64,000 nt of DNA from Geodermatophilus normandii (GTDB taxonomy: Bacteria > Actinomycetota > Actinomycetes > Mycobacteriales > Geodermatophilaceae): the NCBI RefSeq assembly GCF_003182485.1, contig NZ_QGTX01000001.1, forward strand, positions 1,446,001 to 1,510,000, written 5' to 3'. The position numbers were made by a program, and so were the translations under genes. The notes beneath the pieces are model-generated. The model was not told the DNA's origin. It searched no databases and was given only the letters and a program-made list of their open reading frames with translations. Positions 43,262-51,151 of the stretch are shown here, one piece after another; position 1 is the first letter of the stretch, and each line of letters begins with the position of its first letter.

Positions 43262-43373
43262 CGTCCGCCCGCGTCGACGTCGGCCGGCGACGCCGGCGGG
43301 ACCGGGGTGGTGGCCGCCGGGCGATCGTCCGACCATGCGGGCACACACCACCGCACGAGCGAGGAGCCGCCGC

Positions 43374-45071
43374 ATGCCCGGCACCGCCACGACCGCCTAC
43401 CGCGCCGCCCGCGACCAGTTGCTCGCGCTGCGCGAGGACCCCGTCCGGGCCGCCGCGGAGTTCCGCTGGCCGGCGATCGACGGGCCGTTCAACTGGGCGG
43501 TCGACTGGTTCGACGAGATCGCCCGGGGCGTGGAGCGGCCCGGGCTGGTCATCGCGCAGGAGGACGGCAGCGAGGGCAGCTGGACCTTCGACGGGCTGGC
43601 CCGCCGCTCGGACCAGGTGGCCGCGTGGCTGCGCGAGCGGGGTGTGGGGCGCGGGGACCGCGTCGTCCTCATGCTCGGCAACCGGGTCGAGCTGTGGGAG
43701 TCGATGCTCGCCGTCATGAAGCTCGGCGCGGTGATCATGCCGACGACGACCGCCCTGCCGCCCGCCGACCTCGCCGACCGCATCGGCCGCACCGGCGCCC
43801 GGCACGTGGTGGCCGACGTCGCCGAGACCGCGAAGTTCACCGACGTCCCCGGCGACTACGGGCGCATCTGCGTGGGCGGCGAGGCCCTCGGCTGGGCGCC
43901 CTACGCCGACACGGCCGGCGCCCCCGACCGGCCGCTGGGCTCCCCGGGGACGGAGCCGGGCGACCCGCTGCTCCTGTACTTCACCAGTGGCACGACCAGC
44001 CGGCCGAAACTGGTCGAGCACACCCAGGTCAGCTACCCGGTCGGGCACCTGTCGACGATGTACTGGCAGGGCCTGCAGCCCGGCGACCGGCACCTCAACA
44101 TCAGCTCCCCCGGCTGGGCCAAGCACGCCTGGAGCTGCTTCTTCGCGCCGTGGGCGGCCGAGGCCACCGTCCACCTGCTCGACTACCGCCGCTTCGACCC
44201 CGCGGTGCTGCTCGGGCGCATCCGCGACGCCGGCATCACCACGTTCTGCGCCCCGCCGACGGTGTGGCGGATGCTCATCCAGGCCGACCTGTCCGGCGGG
44301 CCCGGGCAGCTGCGCGAGGTGCTGGCCGCCGGCGAGCCGCTCAACCCCGAGGTGATCGAGCAGGTCCGGCGGGCGTGGGGGCTGACCCTGCGCGACGGCT
44401 ACGGCCAGACGGAGACGACGGCGTCGGTGGGCAACCCGCCCGGCGCCGAGGTGCGGCCGGGCTCGATGGGCCGGCCGCTGCCCGGCGTCCCGGTGGTGCT
44501 CGTCGACCCGGTCACCGGCGAGCGGGGCGACGAGGGGGAGATCTGCCTGGACCTCTCCCAGCGGCCCCTGGGCCTGATGACCGGCTACCAGGGGGACCCC
44601 GACCGGGCGGCCGAGGCGATGGCCGGCGGGTACTACCACACCGGCGACGTCGCGACCCGGGACGCGGACGGCTACGTCACCTACGTCGGGCGCACCGACG
44701 ACGTCTTCAAGGCCAGCGACTACAAGATCAGCCCGTTCGAGCTGGAGAGCGTGCTCATCGAGCACCCAGCGGTGGTGGAGGCCGCCGTCGTCCCGGTGCC
44801 CGACCCGGTGCGGCTGGCGGTGCCGAAGGCCTACGTCACGCTGGCGCCGGGCTGGGAGCCGGGGCCGGAGACGGCGCTGGCGGTGCTGCGGCACGCGCGC
44901 GAGCGGCTGGCGCCCTTCCTGCGGGTGCGGCGGGTCGAGTTCGCGGAGCTGCCCAAGACGATCTCGGGCAAGATCCGCCGTGTCGAGCTGCGGCAGCGCG
45001 AGGAGCGGGCGGCCCCGCGGGGCACCGGCACCGACTACGCGGACACCGACTTCCCGGAGCTGCGCGGCTGA
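43374..45071 (+). CDS. AMP-dependent acyl-CoA synthetase
   Basis: The 565-residue adenylate-forming enzyme has LLYFTSGTTSRPKLVEHTQ (P-loop-like A3), DGYGQTETTASVGN (A5), GGYYHTGDVATRDADGYVTYVGRTDDVFKASDYKISPFELE (A7-A8) and KTISGKIRRVEL with the catalytic Lys (A10). It resembles acetyl/medium-chain acyl-CoA synthetases. GAGGAG is 7 bases before ATG 43374; an upstream ATG at 43335 is less likely. It is convergent with an alcohol dehydrogenase; the pair could carry an alcohol or aldehyde to an acyl-CoA if an aldehyde dehydrogenase is present elsewhere. Confidence 0.9.
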   Translation: MPGTATTAYRAARDQLLALREDPVRAAAEFRWPAIDGPFNWAVDWFDEIARGVERPGLVIAQEDGSEGSWTFDGLARRSDQVAAWLRERGVGRGDRVVLMLGNRVELWESMLAVMKLGAVIMPTTTALPPADLADRIGRTGARHVVADVAETAKFTDVPGDYGRICVGGEALGWAPYADTAGAPDRPLGSPGTEPGDPLLLYFTSGTTSRPKLVEHTQVSYPVGHLSTMYWQGLQPGDRHLNISSPGWAKHAWSCFFAPWAAEATVHLLDYRRFDPAVLLGRIRDAGITTFCAPPTVWRMLIQADLSGGPGQLREVLAAGEPLNPEVIEQVRRAWGLTLRDGYGQTETTASVGNPPGAEVRPGSMGRPLPGVPVVLVDPVTGERGDEGEICLDLSQRPLGLMTGYQGDPDRAAEAMAGGYYHTGDVATRDADGYVTYVGRTDDVFKASDYKISPFELESVLIEHPAVVEAAVVPVPDPVRLAVPKAYVTLAPGWEPGPETALAVLRHARERLAPFLRVRRVEFAELPKTISGKIRRVELRQREERAAPRGTGTDYADTDFPELRG

Positions 45072-45076
45072 GGCGT

Positions 45077-45113
45077 CCCCGTGCCCACCGGCGCTGCGCC
45101 GGCGGGCACGGGG
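45077..45113. terminator. Bidirectional hairpin terminator
   Basis: A 17-bp stem with one mismatch (45077-45093 with 45097-45113, 3-nt loop) lies between the convergent acyl-CoA synthetase and alcohol dehydrogenase genes. Confidence 0.75.
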
Positions 45114-45119
45114 AGCGGG

Positions 45120-46247
45120 TCAGCGGTCGGAGTCGCTGTAGACGACCATCCCGCGGATGTTCTTGCCGTCGCGCATGTCCTGGTAGCCCTGGTTGATGTC
45201 CTCGAGCTTGTACTTCGTCGTGGCGAGCTCGTCGAGCTTGAGCTGGCCCTCCTGGTAGAGGCTGAGCAGCTCGGGGATCGCCGCCCGCGGGGCCAGGCCG
45301 CCGAAGATCGCGCCCTGCAGGTCCTTCTGCAGCAGCGTGAGCTCGAAGAGGCTCAGCTTGACGTCGGTGTTGGCGGCGTTGCCCATGCCGGTGACGACGG
45401 CGCGCCCGCCCTTGCCGGTGAGGGTCAGGGCGGCCTGGACGTCCTCGCCCTGGATGTCGCCGACGGTGATGATCGTCTTGTCGGCCATCCGGCCCCAGGT
45501 CAGCTCGTTGACCTTCTCGGTGGCCTCCTCGGCCGACTCGAAGGTGTGCGTGGCACCGAGCTCCATGGCCCACTCGCGCTTGCGTGCCACCGGGTCGATG
45601 ACCATGACCCGCTTCGCCCCGGCCGCCGCCGCGCCCTGGACGGCGTTCATGCCGACGCCGCCGGCGCCCATGACGACGACGTTCTCGCCGGGCCGGACGT
45701 CGGCGACCTTGGTGGCCGAGCCCCAGCCGGTGGTGACGCCGCAGCCGACCAGCGCGGCGATCTCCAGCGGGATGTCCGGCTCGATCTTCACGACCGACGC
45801 CTGGTGCACGGTGATGTAGGGCGAGAAGGTGCCCAGCAGGCACATGGGGATGACGTCCTGGCCGCGGGCCTGGACGCGGTAGGTGCCGTCGGAGATCGAC
45901 GTGCCCGCCAGCAGGCTGGCGCCGAGGTCGCAGAGGTTCTGCATCCCCTTCGAACACGGCGGGCACTGGCCGCAGGCGGGGATGAACGCGGTGACGACGT
46001 GGTCGCCCTCCTGCAGCCCCGTGACGCCGGGGCCGACCTTGGTGACCACGCCGGAGCCCTCGTGCCCGCCGATCACGGGGTAGAAGGCGACCGGGGTGCC
46101 GCCGGTGACGAGGTGCTCGTCGCTGTGGCACAGCCCGGAGGCGGCCAGCTGGACCTGGACCTCGCCCGCCTTCGGGTCACCCAGCTCGATCTCCTCGATC
46201 GACCACTCCTCGCCCACGCCCCACAGGATCGCGCCCTTGGTCTTCAC
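45120..46247 (-). CDS. NDMA-dependent-type zinc alcohol dehydrogenase (mycofactocin-associated)
   Basis: The 375-residue protein begins VKTKGAILWGVGEEWSIEEIEL. Catalytic zinc ligands are Cys40 (SGLCHSDEH) and His62-Glu63 (GGHEGSG); structural zinc cysteines are at 92, 95, 98 and 106 (ACGQCPPCSKGMQNLC). The NAD site is VVMGAGGVGMNAVQGA. The start, the segment ELTWGRMADKTIITVGDIQG and the end YKLEDINQGYQDMRDGKNIRG match the Rxyl_3153-type NDMA-dependent alcohol dehydrogenases. These keep their NAD bound and need an external acceptor, mycofactocin in cells. That cofactor's genes are 5 kb away. GAGAGGA precedes GTG 46247. Confidence 0.88.
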   Translation of the reverse strand: MKTKGAILWGVGEEWSIEEIELGDPKAGEVQVQLAASGLCHSDEHLVTGGTPVAFYPVIGGHEGSGVVTKVGPGVTGLQEGDHVVTAFIPACGQCPPCSKGMQNLCDLGASLLAGTSISDGTYRVQARGQDVIPMCLLGTFSPYITVHQASVVKIEPDIPLEIAALVGCGVTTGWGSATKVADVRPGENVVVMGAGGVGMNAVQGAAAAGAKRVMVIDPVARKREWAMELGATHTFESAEEATEKVNELTWGRMADKTIITVGDIQGEDVQAALTLTGKGGRAVVTGMGNAANTDVKLSLFELTLLQKDLQGAIFGGLAPRAAIPELLSLYQEGQLKLDELATTKYKLEDINQGYQDMRDGKNIRGMVVYSDSDR

Positions 46248-46294
46248 CCGGTGTCCTCTCGGTCCGGCCCGCCGGCTCTGGCGGGCAGCCTGCT

Positions 46295-46319
46295 GCGCAC
46301 TCTCCCCAGGAGTGTGCGC
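46295..46319. promoter_or_regulatory. Inverted repeat upstream of the alcohol dehydrogenase gene
   Basis: GCGCACTCTCC (46295-46305) and GGAGTGTGCGC (46309-46319) pair over 10 of 11 bases with a 3-base gap, 48 bases upstream of the dehydrogenase start. It could be an operator, or a terminator for the sortase operon upstream. Confidence 0.4.
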
Positions 46320-46428
46320 CGGGCCACAGACTCTGTGCGGCACGGGGTGCCGTCAAGAGGAGCACGGGGTCCCCGCCGAGGGGTCGCAACGGTCTGCAAC
46401 GCGCGGCGGTCCGCGACGCGCAGCGGCG

Positions 46429-46590
46429 TCACCGGCCGTCGACGGTCACCGCGGTGAAGGGCAGGTGCGGCTCCACCCAGGGGAAGACGACGAACAGCAG
46501 CAGCGCGGCCGCGGCCAGCGCGAGCAGCAGCGACAGCGCCGAGCGGGTCGCCGTCCCGCCGGGCAGGCGCCGCCAGATCCAGCGGTACAC
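46429..46590 (-). CDS. Small single-span membrane protein next to class E sortase (53 aa)
   Basis: GTG 46590, with GGAGGA 4 bases upstream, opens MYRWIWRRLPGGTATRSA followed by one long hydrophobic helix (LSLLLALAAAALLLFVVFPWV) and a short tail EPHLPFTAVTVDGR. It directly follows the sortase gene (10-base gap). Small WRRLPG-type proteins next to class E sortase genes are, as I recall, common in actinobacteria. The role is unknown; a sortase partner is a reasonable guess. Confidence 0.72.
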   Translation of the reverse strand: MYRWIWRRLPGGTATRSALSLLLALAAAALLLFVVFPWVEPHLPFTAVTVDGR

Positions 46591-46600
46591 GCGGTCCTCC

Positions 46601-47392
46601 TCAGCCCTCGGTCAGGGCCGGCGGCCCGTCGGGTGCCTGGGCGCGGGTCACACCCGGGCCGTCCAGGACGGCGTGCACGACCAGCCGCTGCCGCGCCGAG
46701 TACCGGGGGTGGCAGGTGGTGATCGTCAGGTAGGCCCCGGTGGGCGCGGCGTCGGCGGTGCCGCCGGGCGTCGGGGCGATGACCCGGACGTCGGCCGGCG
46801 ACACGATCTCCTGCCCGGGGACGCCGTTCGGGTCCTGGCCGTCGGCGAGCACGCGGTAGGTGAACCACCCGTCGGCCACCTCGACGACGATCGGGTCGCC
46901 CGGCCGCATCCGGTCGAGGTCCAGGAACGGCGAGCCCCGGCCGACCCGGTGCCCGGCGAGGGCGACGTTGCCCTGCTGCCCGGGCATCGCCGTCCCGGCG
47001 TAGTGGCCGGGCCCCTGCGACAGCTGGTCCTCGCTGGTCCCCTCGAGGACCACGCGGGACCAGTCCTCGCCCAGCCGCGGCACGTGCAGGACGGCGAACG
47101 GCTGCCCGACCGGCACCTCGGCGGGCGTCGTCGGCACGCCCGCGGCCGGCTGCTGCGCGGACCACTCGGTCCGCAGCCGGTCGGAGAGCCGGTCCTGGTC
47201 GCGGGCGCTGGACAGGTCGGTGATCCACAGCTCGTAGACGACGAACAGCAGCAGCACGACGCCGGCGGTGACCAGCGTCTGCCCCAGGCCGCTGACGAGC
47301 GTGCGCCAGCGGTCCCCGCTCCTCCGTCCGTGCCGGCGCCACTCCGCCGGGAGCGCCGGTGCGTCGGTGGTGGTCCCCCCTGTCGCTGGCAT
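46601..47392 (-). CDS. Class E sortase
   Basis: The 263-residue transpeptidase has an N-terminal membrane anchor (LVTAGVVLLLFVVYELWITDL, about 40-60) and the sortase barrel with the catalytic set His148 (NVALAGHR), Cys227 (YLTITTCHPRYSARQRL) and Arg235. The TTC motif with the following aromatic residue fits class E, which in actinobacteria often recognises LAXTG-type signals. It anchors surface proteins to peptidoglycan. ATG 47392 faces the divergent FAD monooxygenase across 52 bases. Confidence 0.9.
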   Translation of the reverse strand: MPATGGTTTDAPALPAEWRRHGRRSGDRWRTLVSGLGQTLVTAGVVLLLFVVYELWITDLSSARDQDRLSDRLRTEWSAQQPAAGVPTTPAEVPVGQPFAVLHVPRLGEDWSRVVLEGTSEDQLSQGPGHYAGTAMPGQQGNVALAGHRVGRGSPFLDLDRMRPGDPIVVEVADGWFTYRVLADGQDPNGVPGQEIVSPADVRVIAPTPGGTADAAPTGAYLTITTCHPRYSARQRLVVHAVLDGPGVTRAQAPDGPPALTEG

Positions 47393-47444
47393 GGCGCGAC
47401 CACGATGCCAGCCCGCACCCGGGCGGTCGGCGACACTGGGCGGC

Positions 47445-48905
47445 GTGTCGTCGCAGGCGGTGGTCCCCCCGGTCGTGGTGGTCGGCGCCGGACCGGTCGG
47501 CGCGACCGCCGCGCTGCTGCTCGCCCGGCGCGGGCTGCCGGTGCTCCTGCTCGACCGCCGGGCGCACCCGCCCGGCCTGCCGCGGGCGGTCCACCTCGAC
47601 GACGAGGCGCTGCGCGCGCTGGCCGACGCCGGCGTCGCCGAGGAGTTCCTGGCGGTCAGCCGCCCCGTGGCGGGGCTGCGGCTGCTCGACGCGCGGCACC
47701 GCACCCTCGCGGAGTTCCGCCGCACCGAAGGCGCCGGGCGGCACGGCTGGCCGCAGGCGTCGATGTTCCACCAGCCCGACCTCGAGCGGCTGCTGCGCGC
47801 CGCGATCGACCGGACCCCGGGCATCGACGTCCGCGGCGGCGAGGAGGTCGTGGGGCTGGCGCAGGCGGACCGGTCCGTCACGCTCGCGGTGGTCCGGCGC
47901 GACACCGGGCAGCGCCGCGACGTCGTCGCCTCGGCCGTGCTCGGCTGCGACGGGGCCAACAGCACCGTGCGGAGCCTGGTCGGCGCGCGCATGCGCGACC
48001 TCGGCCGCCCCGACCGGTGGCTGGTGGTCGACCTGCGGACGAGGGTCCCGCTGCCGGTCTGGCCCGGCGTGCACCAGGTGTGCGACCCGGTCCGCGCGGC
48101 GACGTTCATGCCGGTCAGCGGCGACCGGTACCGCTTCGAGGCGCGCCTGCGGCCGGGAGAGGACGCCGCGGACCTGACCGGCCCGGCGCTGGCCGGGCTC
48201 CTGGCGCCGTTCGGGGCGCAGGACGCCGAGGTGGTGCGGGCCGTCGAGTACGTGCACCGGGCGCAGGTGGCCGACCGCTGGCGGCGCGGCCGGGTGCTGC
48301 TGGCCGGCGACGCCGCCCACCTCACCCCGCCGTTCGTGGGTCAGGGTCTGGGGCTCGGGCTGCGCGACGTGCACCAGCTGGCCTGGAAGGTCGCCGCCGT
48401 CGTCACCGGCGCGGCCGGTGAGGACCTGCTCGACACCCACGGGGCCGAGCGGGGCCCGCACGCCCGGGCGCTGGTCCGGCTCGCGGCGCTGGCCGGGCGG
48501 CTGATGACCGGCGGGGGAGCCGGCGCGGTGCCGGTGCGCCGGGCGGTGCTGGCCGCCCTCACCGGGGTACCGGCGCTGGCCGCCTACGCCACCGACAGCC
48601 GGACGCCGCCGCTGCGCCCCGGGCTGCTGGTCGACCGGCGGGGCCCGGCCGGGCGCCGGCTGGCCGGGACCCTCGTGCCGCGCGCCCGGGTGCGCACCGG
48701 CGGGGAGGAGTGCCGGGTCGACGACGTCCTCGGCGCCGGCACCGGGGTCGTGGCGCTCGCGGGACCGGGTCGCGTCGCCGTCACCGCCGGGAGCCGGCGC
48801 ACCGAGGTGGAGGACGTCGACGGCGCGCTCGCGGCGTGGCTGCGCGGTGCCGGGGCGCGCTTCGCCGTCGTCCGTCCCGACCGGGTGGTGCGGGCGGCGG
48901 GCTGA
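47445..48905 (+). CDS. FAD-dependent aromatic-ring monooxygenase (MhpA/PheA-like)
   Basis: The 486-residue flavoprotein has VVVVGAGPVGATAALLLARRGLPVLLLDRR (FAD Rossmann site, about 9-38), ASAVLGCDGANSTVR (DG motif) and RGRVLLAGDAAHLTPPFVGQGLGLGLRDVHQLAWK (GD motif). It is a class A flavin hydroxylase like 3-(3-hydroxyphenyl)propionate hydroxylase. The C-terminal thioredoxin-like domain is present but lacks obvious cysteines. GTG 47445 was chosen because the FAD motif follows closely. Confidence 0.88.
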   Translation: MSSQAVVPPVVVVGAGPVGATAALLLARRGLPVLLLDRRAHPPGLPRAVHLDDEALRALADAGVAEEFLAVSRPVAGLRLLDARHRTLAEFRRTEGAGRHGWPQASMFHQPDLERLLRAAIDRTPGIDVRGGEEVVGLAQADRSVTLAVVRRDTGQRRDVVASAVLGCDGANSTVRSLVGARMRDLGRPDRWLVVDLRTRVPLPVWPGVHQVCDPVRAATFMPVSGDRYRFEARLRPGEDAADLTGPALAGLLAPFGAQDAEVVRAVEYVHRAQVADRWRRGRVLLAGDAAHLTPPFVGQGLGLGLRDVHQLAWKVAAVVTGAAGEDLLDTHGAERGPHARALVRLAALAGRLMTGGGAGAVPVRRAVLAALTGVPALAAYATDSRTPPLRPGLLVDRRGPAGRRLAGTLVPRARVRTGGEECRVDDVLGAGTGVVALAGPGRVAVTAGSRRTEVEDVDGALAAWLRGAGARFAVVRPDRVVRAAG

Positions 48906-48923
48906 GTGGGTAGCGACCCCCTC

Positions 48924-49151
48924 ATGCAGATCGACAAGGCCCAGATCCTCCAGCTGCTGCAGTCCCAGGGCGACGACGCCAAGGCGCAGCAGGCCGACCA
49001 GGAACTGCCCGGGACGGTCGACACCGACCAGCACGCCGGGATCCTGCAGAAGCTCGGGCTCGACCCGGGCGACCTGATCAAGATGGTGACCGGCGGAGGC
49101 GGCGGTGGCGGTGGCCTCGGCGGCGCGATCGGCGGCATCCTCGGCCGCTAG
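48924..49151 (+). CDS. Small hypothetical protein with poly-glycine tail, paralogue of 9716-9916
   Basis: The 75-residue protein reads MQIDKAQILQLLQSQGDDAKAQQADQ, then LPGTVDTDQHAGILQKLGLD, and ends in an 8-Gly run with LGGAIGGILGR. The first 54 residues align without gaps to the protein at 9716-9916 (18 identities). GTG 48906 in the same frame is an alternative start directly after the monooxygenase stop. No named family was recognised; the Gly-rich tail is unique to this copy. Confidence 0.65.
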   Translation: MQIDKAQILQLLQSQGDDAKAQQADQELPGTVDTDQHAGILQKLGLDPGDLIKMVTGGGGGGGGLGGAIGGILGR

Positions 49152-49156
49152 CCGGA

Positions 49157-49205
49157 GACGCCGACGGCGCCGGGCGGGAGGTCCCCGCCCGGCGCCGTCG
49201 GCGTC
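49157..49205. terminator. Very strong bidirectional hairpin terminator
   Basis: A perfect 22-bp stem (49157-49178 with 49184-49205) with a 5-nt loop lies between the small Gly-tailed protein gene and the end of the hydrolase remnant. Confidence 0.8.
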
Positions 49206-49207
49206 CG

Positions 49208-49412
49208 TCAGCGCCTGCCGACGTCGCTGCGCGCCGCCTGGGACACGATCGTCTCGGCGTCCTCGGGCAGCAGCCAGCCCGCCGCCACGGCCGCGTCGGC
49301 CGACCGGTCCACCCGGGACACGTAGGCGCCGTGGTTGCGGTAGAGCGACTGCAGCGTCCCGGCCGGGAACGGCGTGGTGCTGCCGTAGAGGCTGCAGAAC
49401 GCGTCACCGGTG
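49208..49412 (-). pseudogene. C-terminal remnant of an alpha/beta-hydrolase-domain protein
   Basis: Read on the minus strand to the stop at 49208-49210, the frame encodes FCSLYGSTTPFPAGTLQSLY, then RNHGAYVSRVDRSADAAVAA, then GWLLPEDAETIVSQAARSDVG. This resembles the C-terminus of the large alpha/beta-hydrolase-domain family (PF20091-type), where a final FxxxTLxxLY...Y...AA..G.L...DA..I pattern is usual. No start or catalytic part is present; the segment begins where the SRPBCC gene ends. It looks like the tail of a deleted gene. The family assignment is from memory. Confidence 0.6.
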
Positions 49413-49898
49413 TTACAGGTCGGAGCCCGTCGCCGGTCCGCCCTCGGCGACCCGCCTGATCGCCGCGAGGGTCGCCGGGATGCCCTCGCGCGCCGCCCGG
49501 GTGCGCAGCTGCACCTGGCGCGGTGCGTCCTCGCCGTAGCGCTCCGCCATGAACGCCAGGCCGTCGGGGAGGAAGGCCCAGGACTCCGTCAGCCGGGTGC
49601 CGCCGTCGACGGGTTCGAGCGTGTAGCCCCACCGCACCCGTGAGCCCCCGACCAGCCAGGCGAACTCCCGGCCGCGGTCGGCCACCGCCACCTGGCTGCG
49701 CGTCTCCCAGGTGCGCTCCGGCGTCACGTTGCGGCCGGTGAACCAGTCGCCCACCCGCCCGGTGGCGCCCTCGTCCCACCAGCAGGCGACGCAGACCGGG
49801 CTCCACTCGCCGGTGCGGGTCACGTCGCTGACCAGGTCGTAGAGCTCGTCGGGGGAGACGGCGACGACGACGGAGTCCGCGTGCGTCAGGTCGGGCAT
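49413..49898 (-). CDS. SRPBCC-family (polyketide cyclase-like) protein
   Basis: The 161-residue protein has the START/SRPBCC pattern: DSVVVAVSPDELYDLVSDVTRTGEWSPVCVACWW near the start, then alternating beta strands (RVRWGYTLEPVDGGTRLTESW) and a long C-terminal helix. It should bind a hydrophobic ligand in a deep cavity. ATG 49898 has CAGACT 7 bases upstream, consistent with a leaderless start. TAA ends it, rare in this GC-rich window, right at the border with the hydrolase remnant. Confidence 0.82.
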   Translation of the reverse strand: MPDLTHADSVVVAVSPDELYDLVSDVTRTGEWSPVCVACWWDEGATGRVGDWFTGRNVTPERTWETRSQVAVADRGREFAWLVGGSRVRWGYTLEPVDGGTRLTESWAFLPDGLAFMAERYGEDAPRQVQLRTRAAREGIPATLAAIRRVAEGGPATGSDL

Positions 49899-49933
49899 GC
49901 CCGCGAGTCTGCCGTCGTCCATGCTGACGGCCG

Positions 49934-51145
49934 ATGACCACCACGAGCACCGCCTACGACGTCGCCGCGGTCCGCGCGGACTTCCCCGCCCTGCGTGCCG
50001 GGGCCGCCCACTTCGACGGCCCGGGCGGCTCGCAGGTGCCGCGCCAGGTCGCCGAGGCGGTGGCCGCCACCCTGACCGCGCCGATCGCCAACCGCGGCCG
50101 GCTCACCGAGGCCGAGCGCAACGCCGACGGCGTCGTCGTGGCCGCCCGCGCCGCCGTCGGCGACCTGGTCGGGAGCGATCCCGGCGGCGTCGTGTTCGGC
50201 CGCTCCATGACGCAGCTGACCTACGACCTCTCCCGCGCGCTGTCGGCCGGCTGGGGCCCCGGCGACGAGGTCGTCGTCACCCGGCTGGACCACGACGCCA
50301 ACGTCCGGCCCTGGGTGCAGGCCGCGGCCGCGCGCGGGGCCACCGTCCGCTGGGCCGACCTCGACCCGGCCACCGGTGAGCTGACCCCGGAGGCGCTCGC
50401 GGCGGTGCTGTCCGACCGCACCCGGCTGGTCGCGGTCACCGGCGCCTCCAACCTGATCGGCACGCGACCCGACGTCCCGGCCCTCACCGCGCTGGCGCAC
50501 GAGGCCGGCGCGCTCGCCTACGTCGACGGCGTGCACCTCACCGCGCACGCGCCGGTCGACGCCGCGGCGCTCGGCGCGGACCTCTACGCCTGCTCGCCGT
50601 ACAAGTTCCTGGGCCCCCACCTGGGCTGCGTCGTCGCCGCGCCGGCGCTGCTGGAGACGCTGCACCCGGACAAGCTGCTGCCCTCCACCGACGCCGTCCC
50701 GGAGCGCTTCGAGCTCGGGACGCTGCCCTACGAGCTGCTGGCCGGCACCACCGCGGCCGTCGACTACCTGGCCGCGCTCGGCGGGTCCGGCGGCGACCGG
50801 CGGGCCCGGCTGGTCGCGGGGATGGCCGCCGTCGAGGCGCACGAGGACCGGCTGCGCGAGCGGGTCGAGGAGGGGATCGCGGAGCTGCCCGGCGTCACGC
50901 TGTGGTCGCGCGCCGCGCACCGCACGCCGACGCTGCTGCTCACCTGGGCCGACCGGCCCGCCGCCGAGGTCTCCCGCGCGCTGGCCGGGCGCGGCGTCAA
51001 CGCGCCGGCCGGCAGCTTCTACGCGATCGAGGCCTCCCGGGCCCTCGGCCTCGGTGACGCCGGCGGCCTGCGGGTGGGCCTGGCGCCCTACAACGACGAC
51101 GACGACGTCGACCGCCTGCTCGAGGGCCTGCGCGCCGCGGCGTAG
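49934..51145 (+). CDS. Cysteine desulfurase-like class V aminotransferase
   Basis: The 403-residue PLP protein starts YDVAAVRADFPALRAGAAHFDGPGGSQVPRQVAEAV and has VTRLDHDANVRPWVQAA, VAVTGASNLIGTRPD, YVDGVHLTAHAPVD (PLP Asp) and the Schiff-base lysine in CSPYKFLGPHLG. It matches the VC1184-type class V family, which lacks the mobile Cys loop of IscS/SufS, so it may not be a true desulfurase. It ends 6 bases before the mftR stop on the other strand. Confidence 0.88.
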   Translation: MTTTSTAYDVAAVRADFPALRAGAAHFDGPGGSQVPRQVAEAVAATLTAPIANRGRLTEAERNADGVVVAARAAVGDLVGSDPGGVVFGRSMTQLTYDLSRALSAGWGPGDEVVVTRLDHDANVRPWVQAAAARGATVRWADLDPATGELTPEALAAVLSDRTRLVAVTGASNLIGTRPDVPALTALAHEAGALAYVDGVHLTAHAPVDAAALGADLYACSPYKFLGPHLGCVVAAPALLETLHPDKLLPSTDAVPERFELGTLPYELLAGTTAAVDYLAALGGSGGDRRARLVAGMAAVEAHEDRLRERVEEGIAELPGVTLWSRAAHRTPTLLLTWADRPAAEVSRALAGRGVNAPAGSFYAIEASRALGLGDAGGLRVGLAPYNDDDDVDRLLEGLRAAA

Positions 51146-51151
51146 CGCGGG

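Noticed and set aside
46446..49034. Long minus-strand frame across the FAD monooxygenase and sortase
   Set aside because: Antisense to the clear FAD monooxygenase gene and out of frame with the sortase; no motifs.
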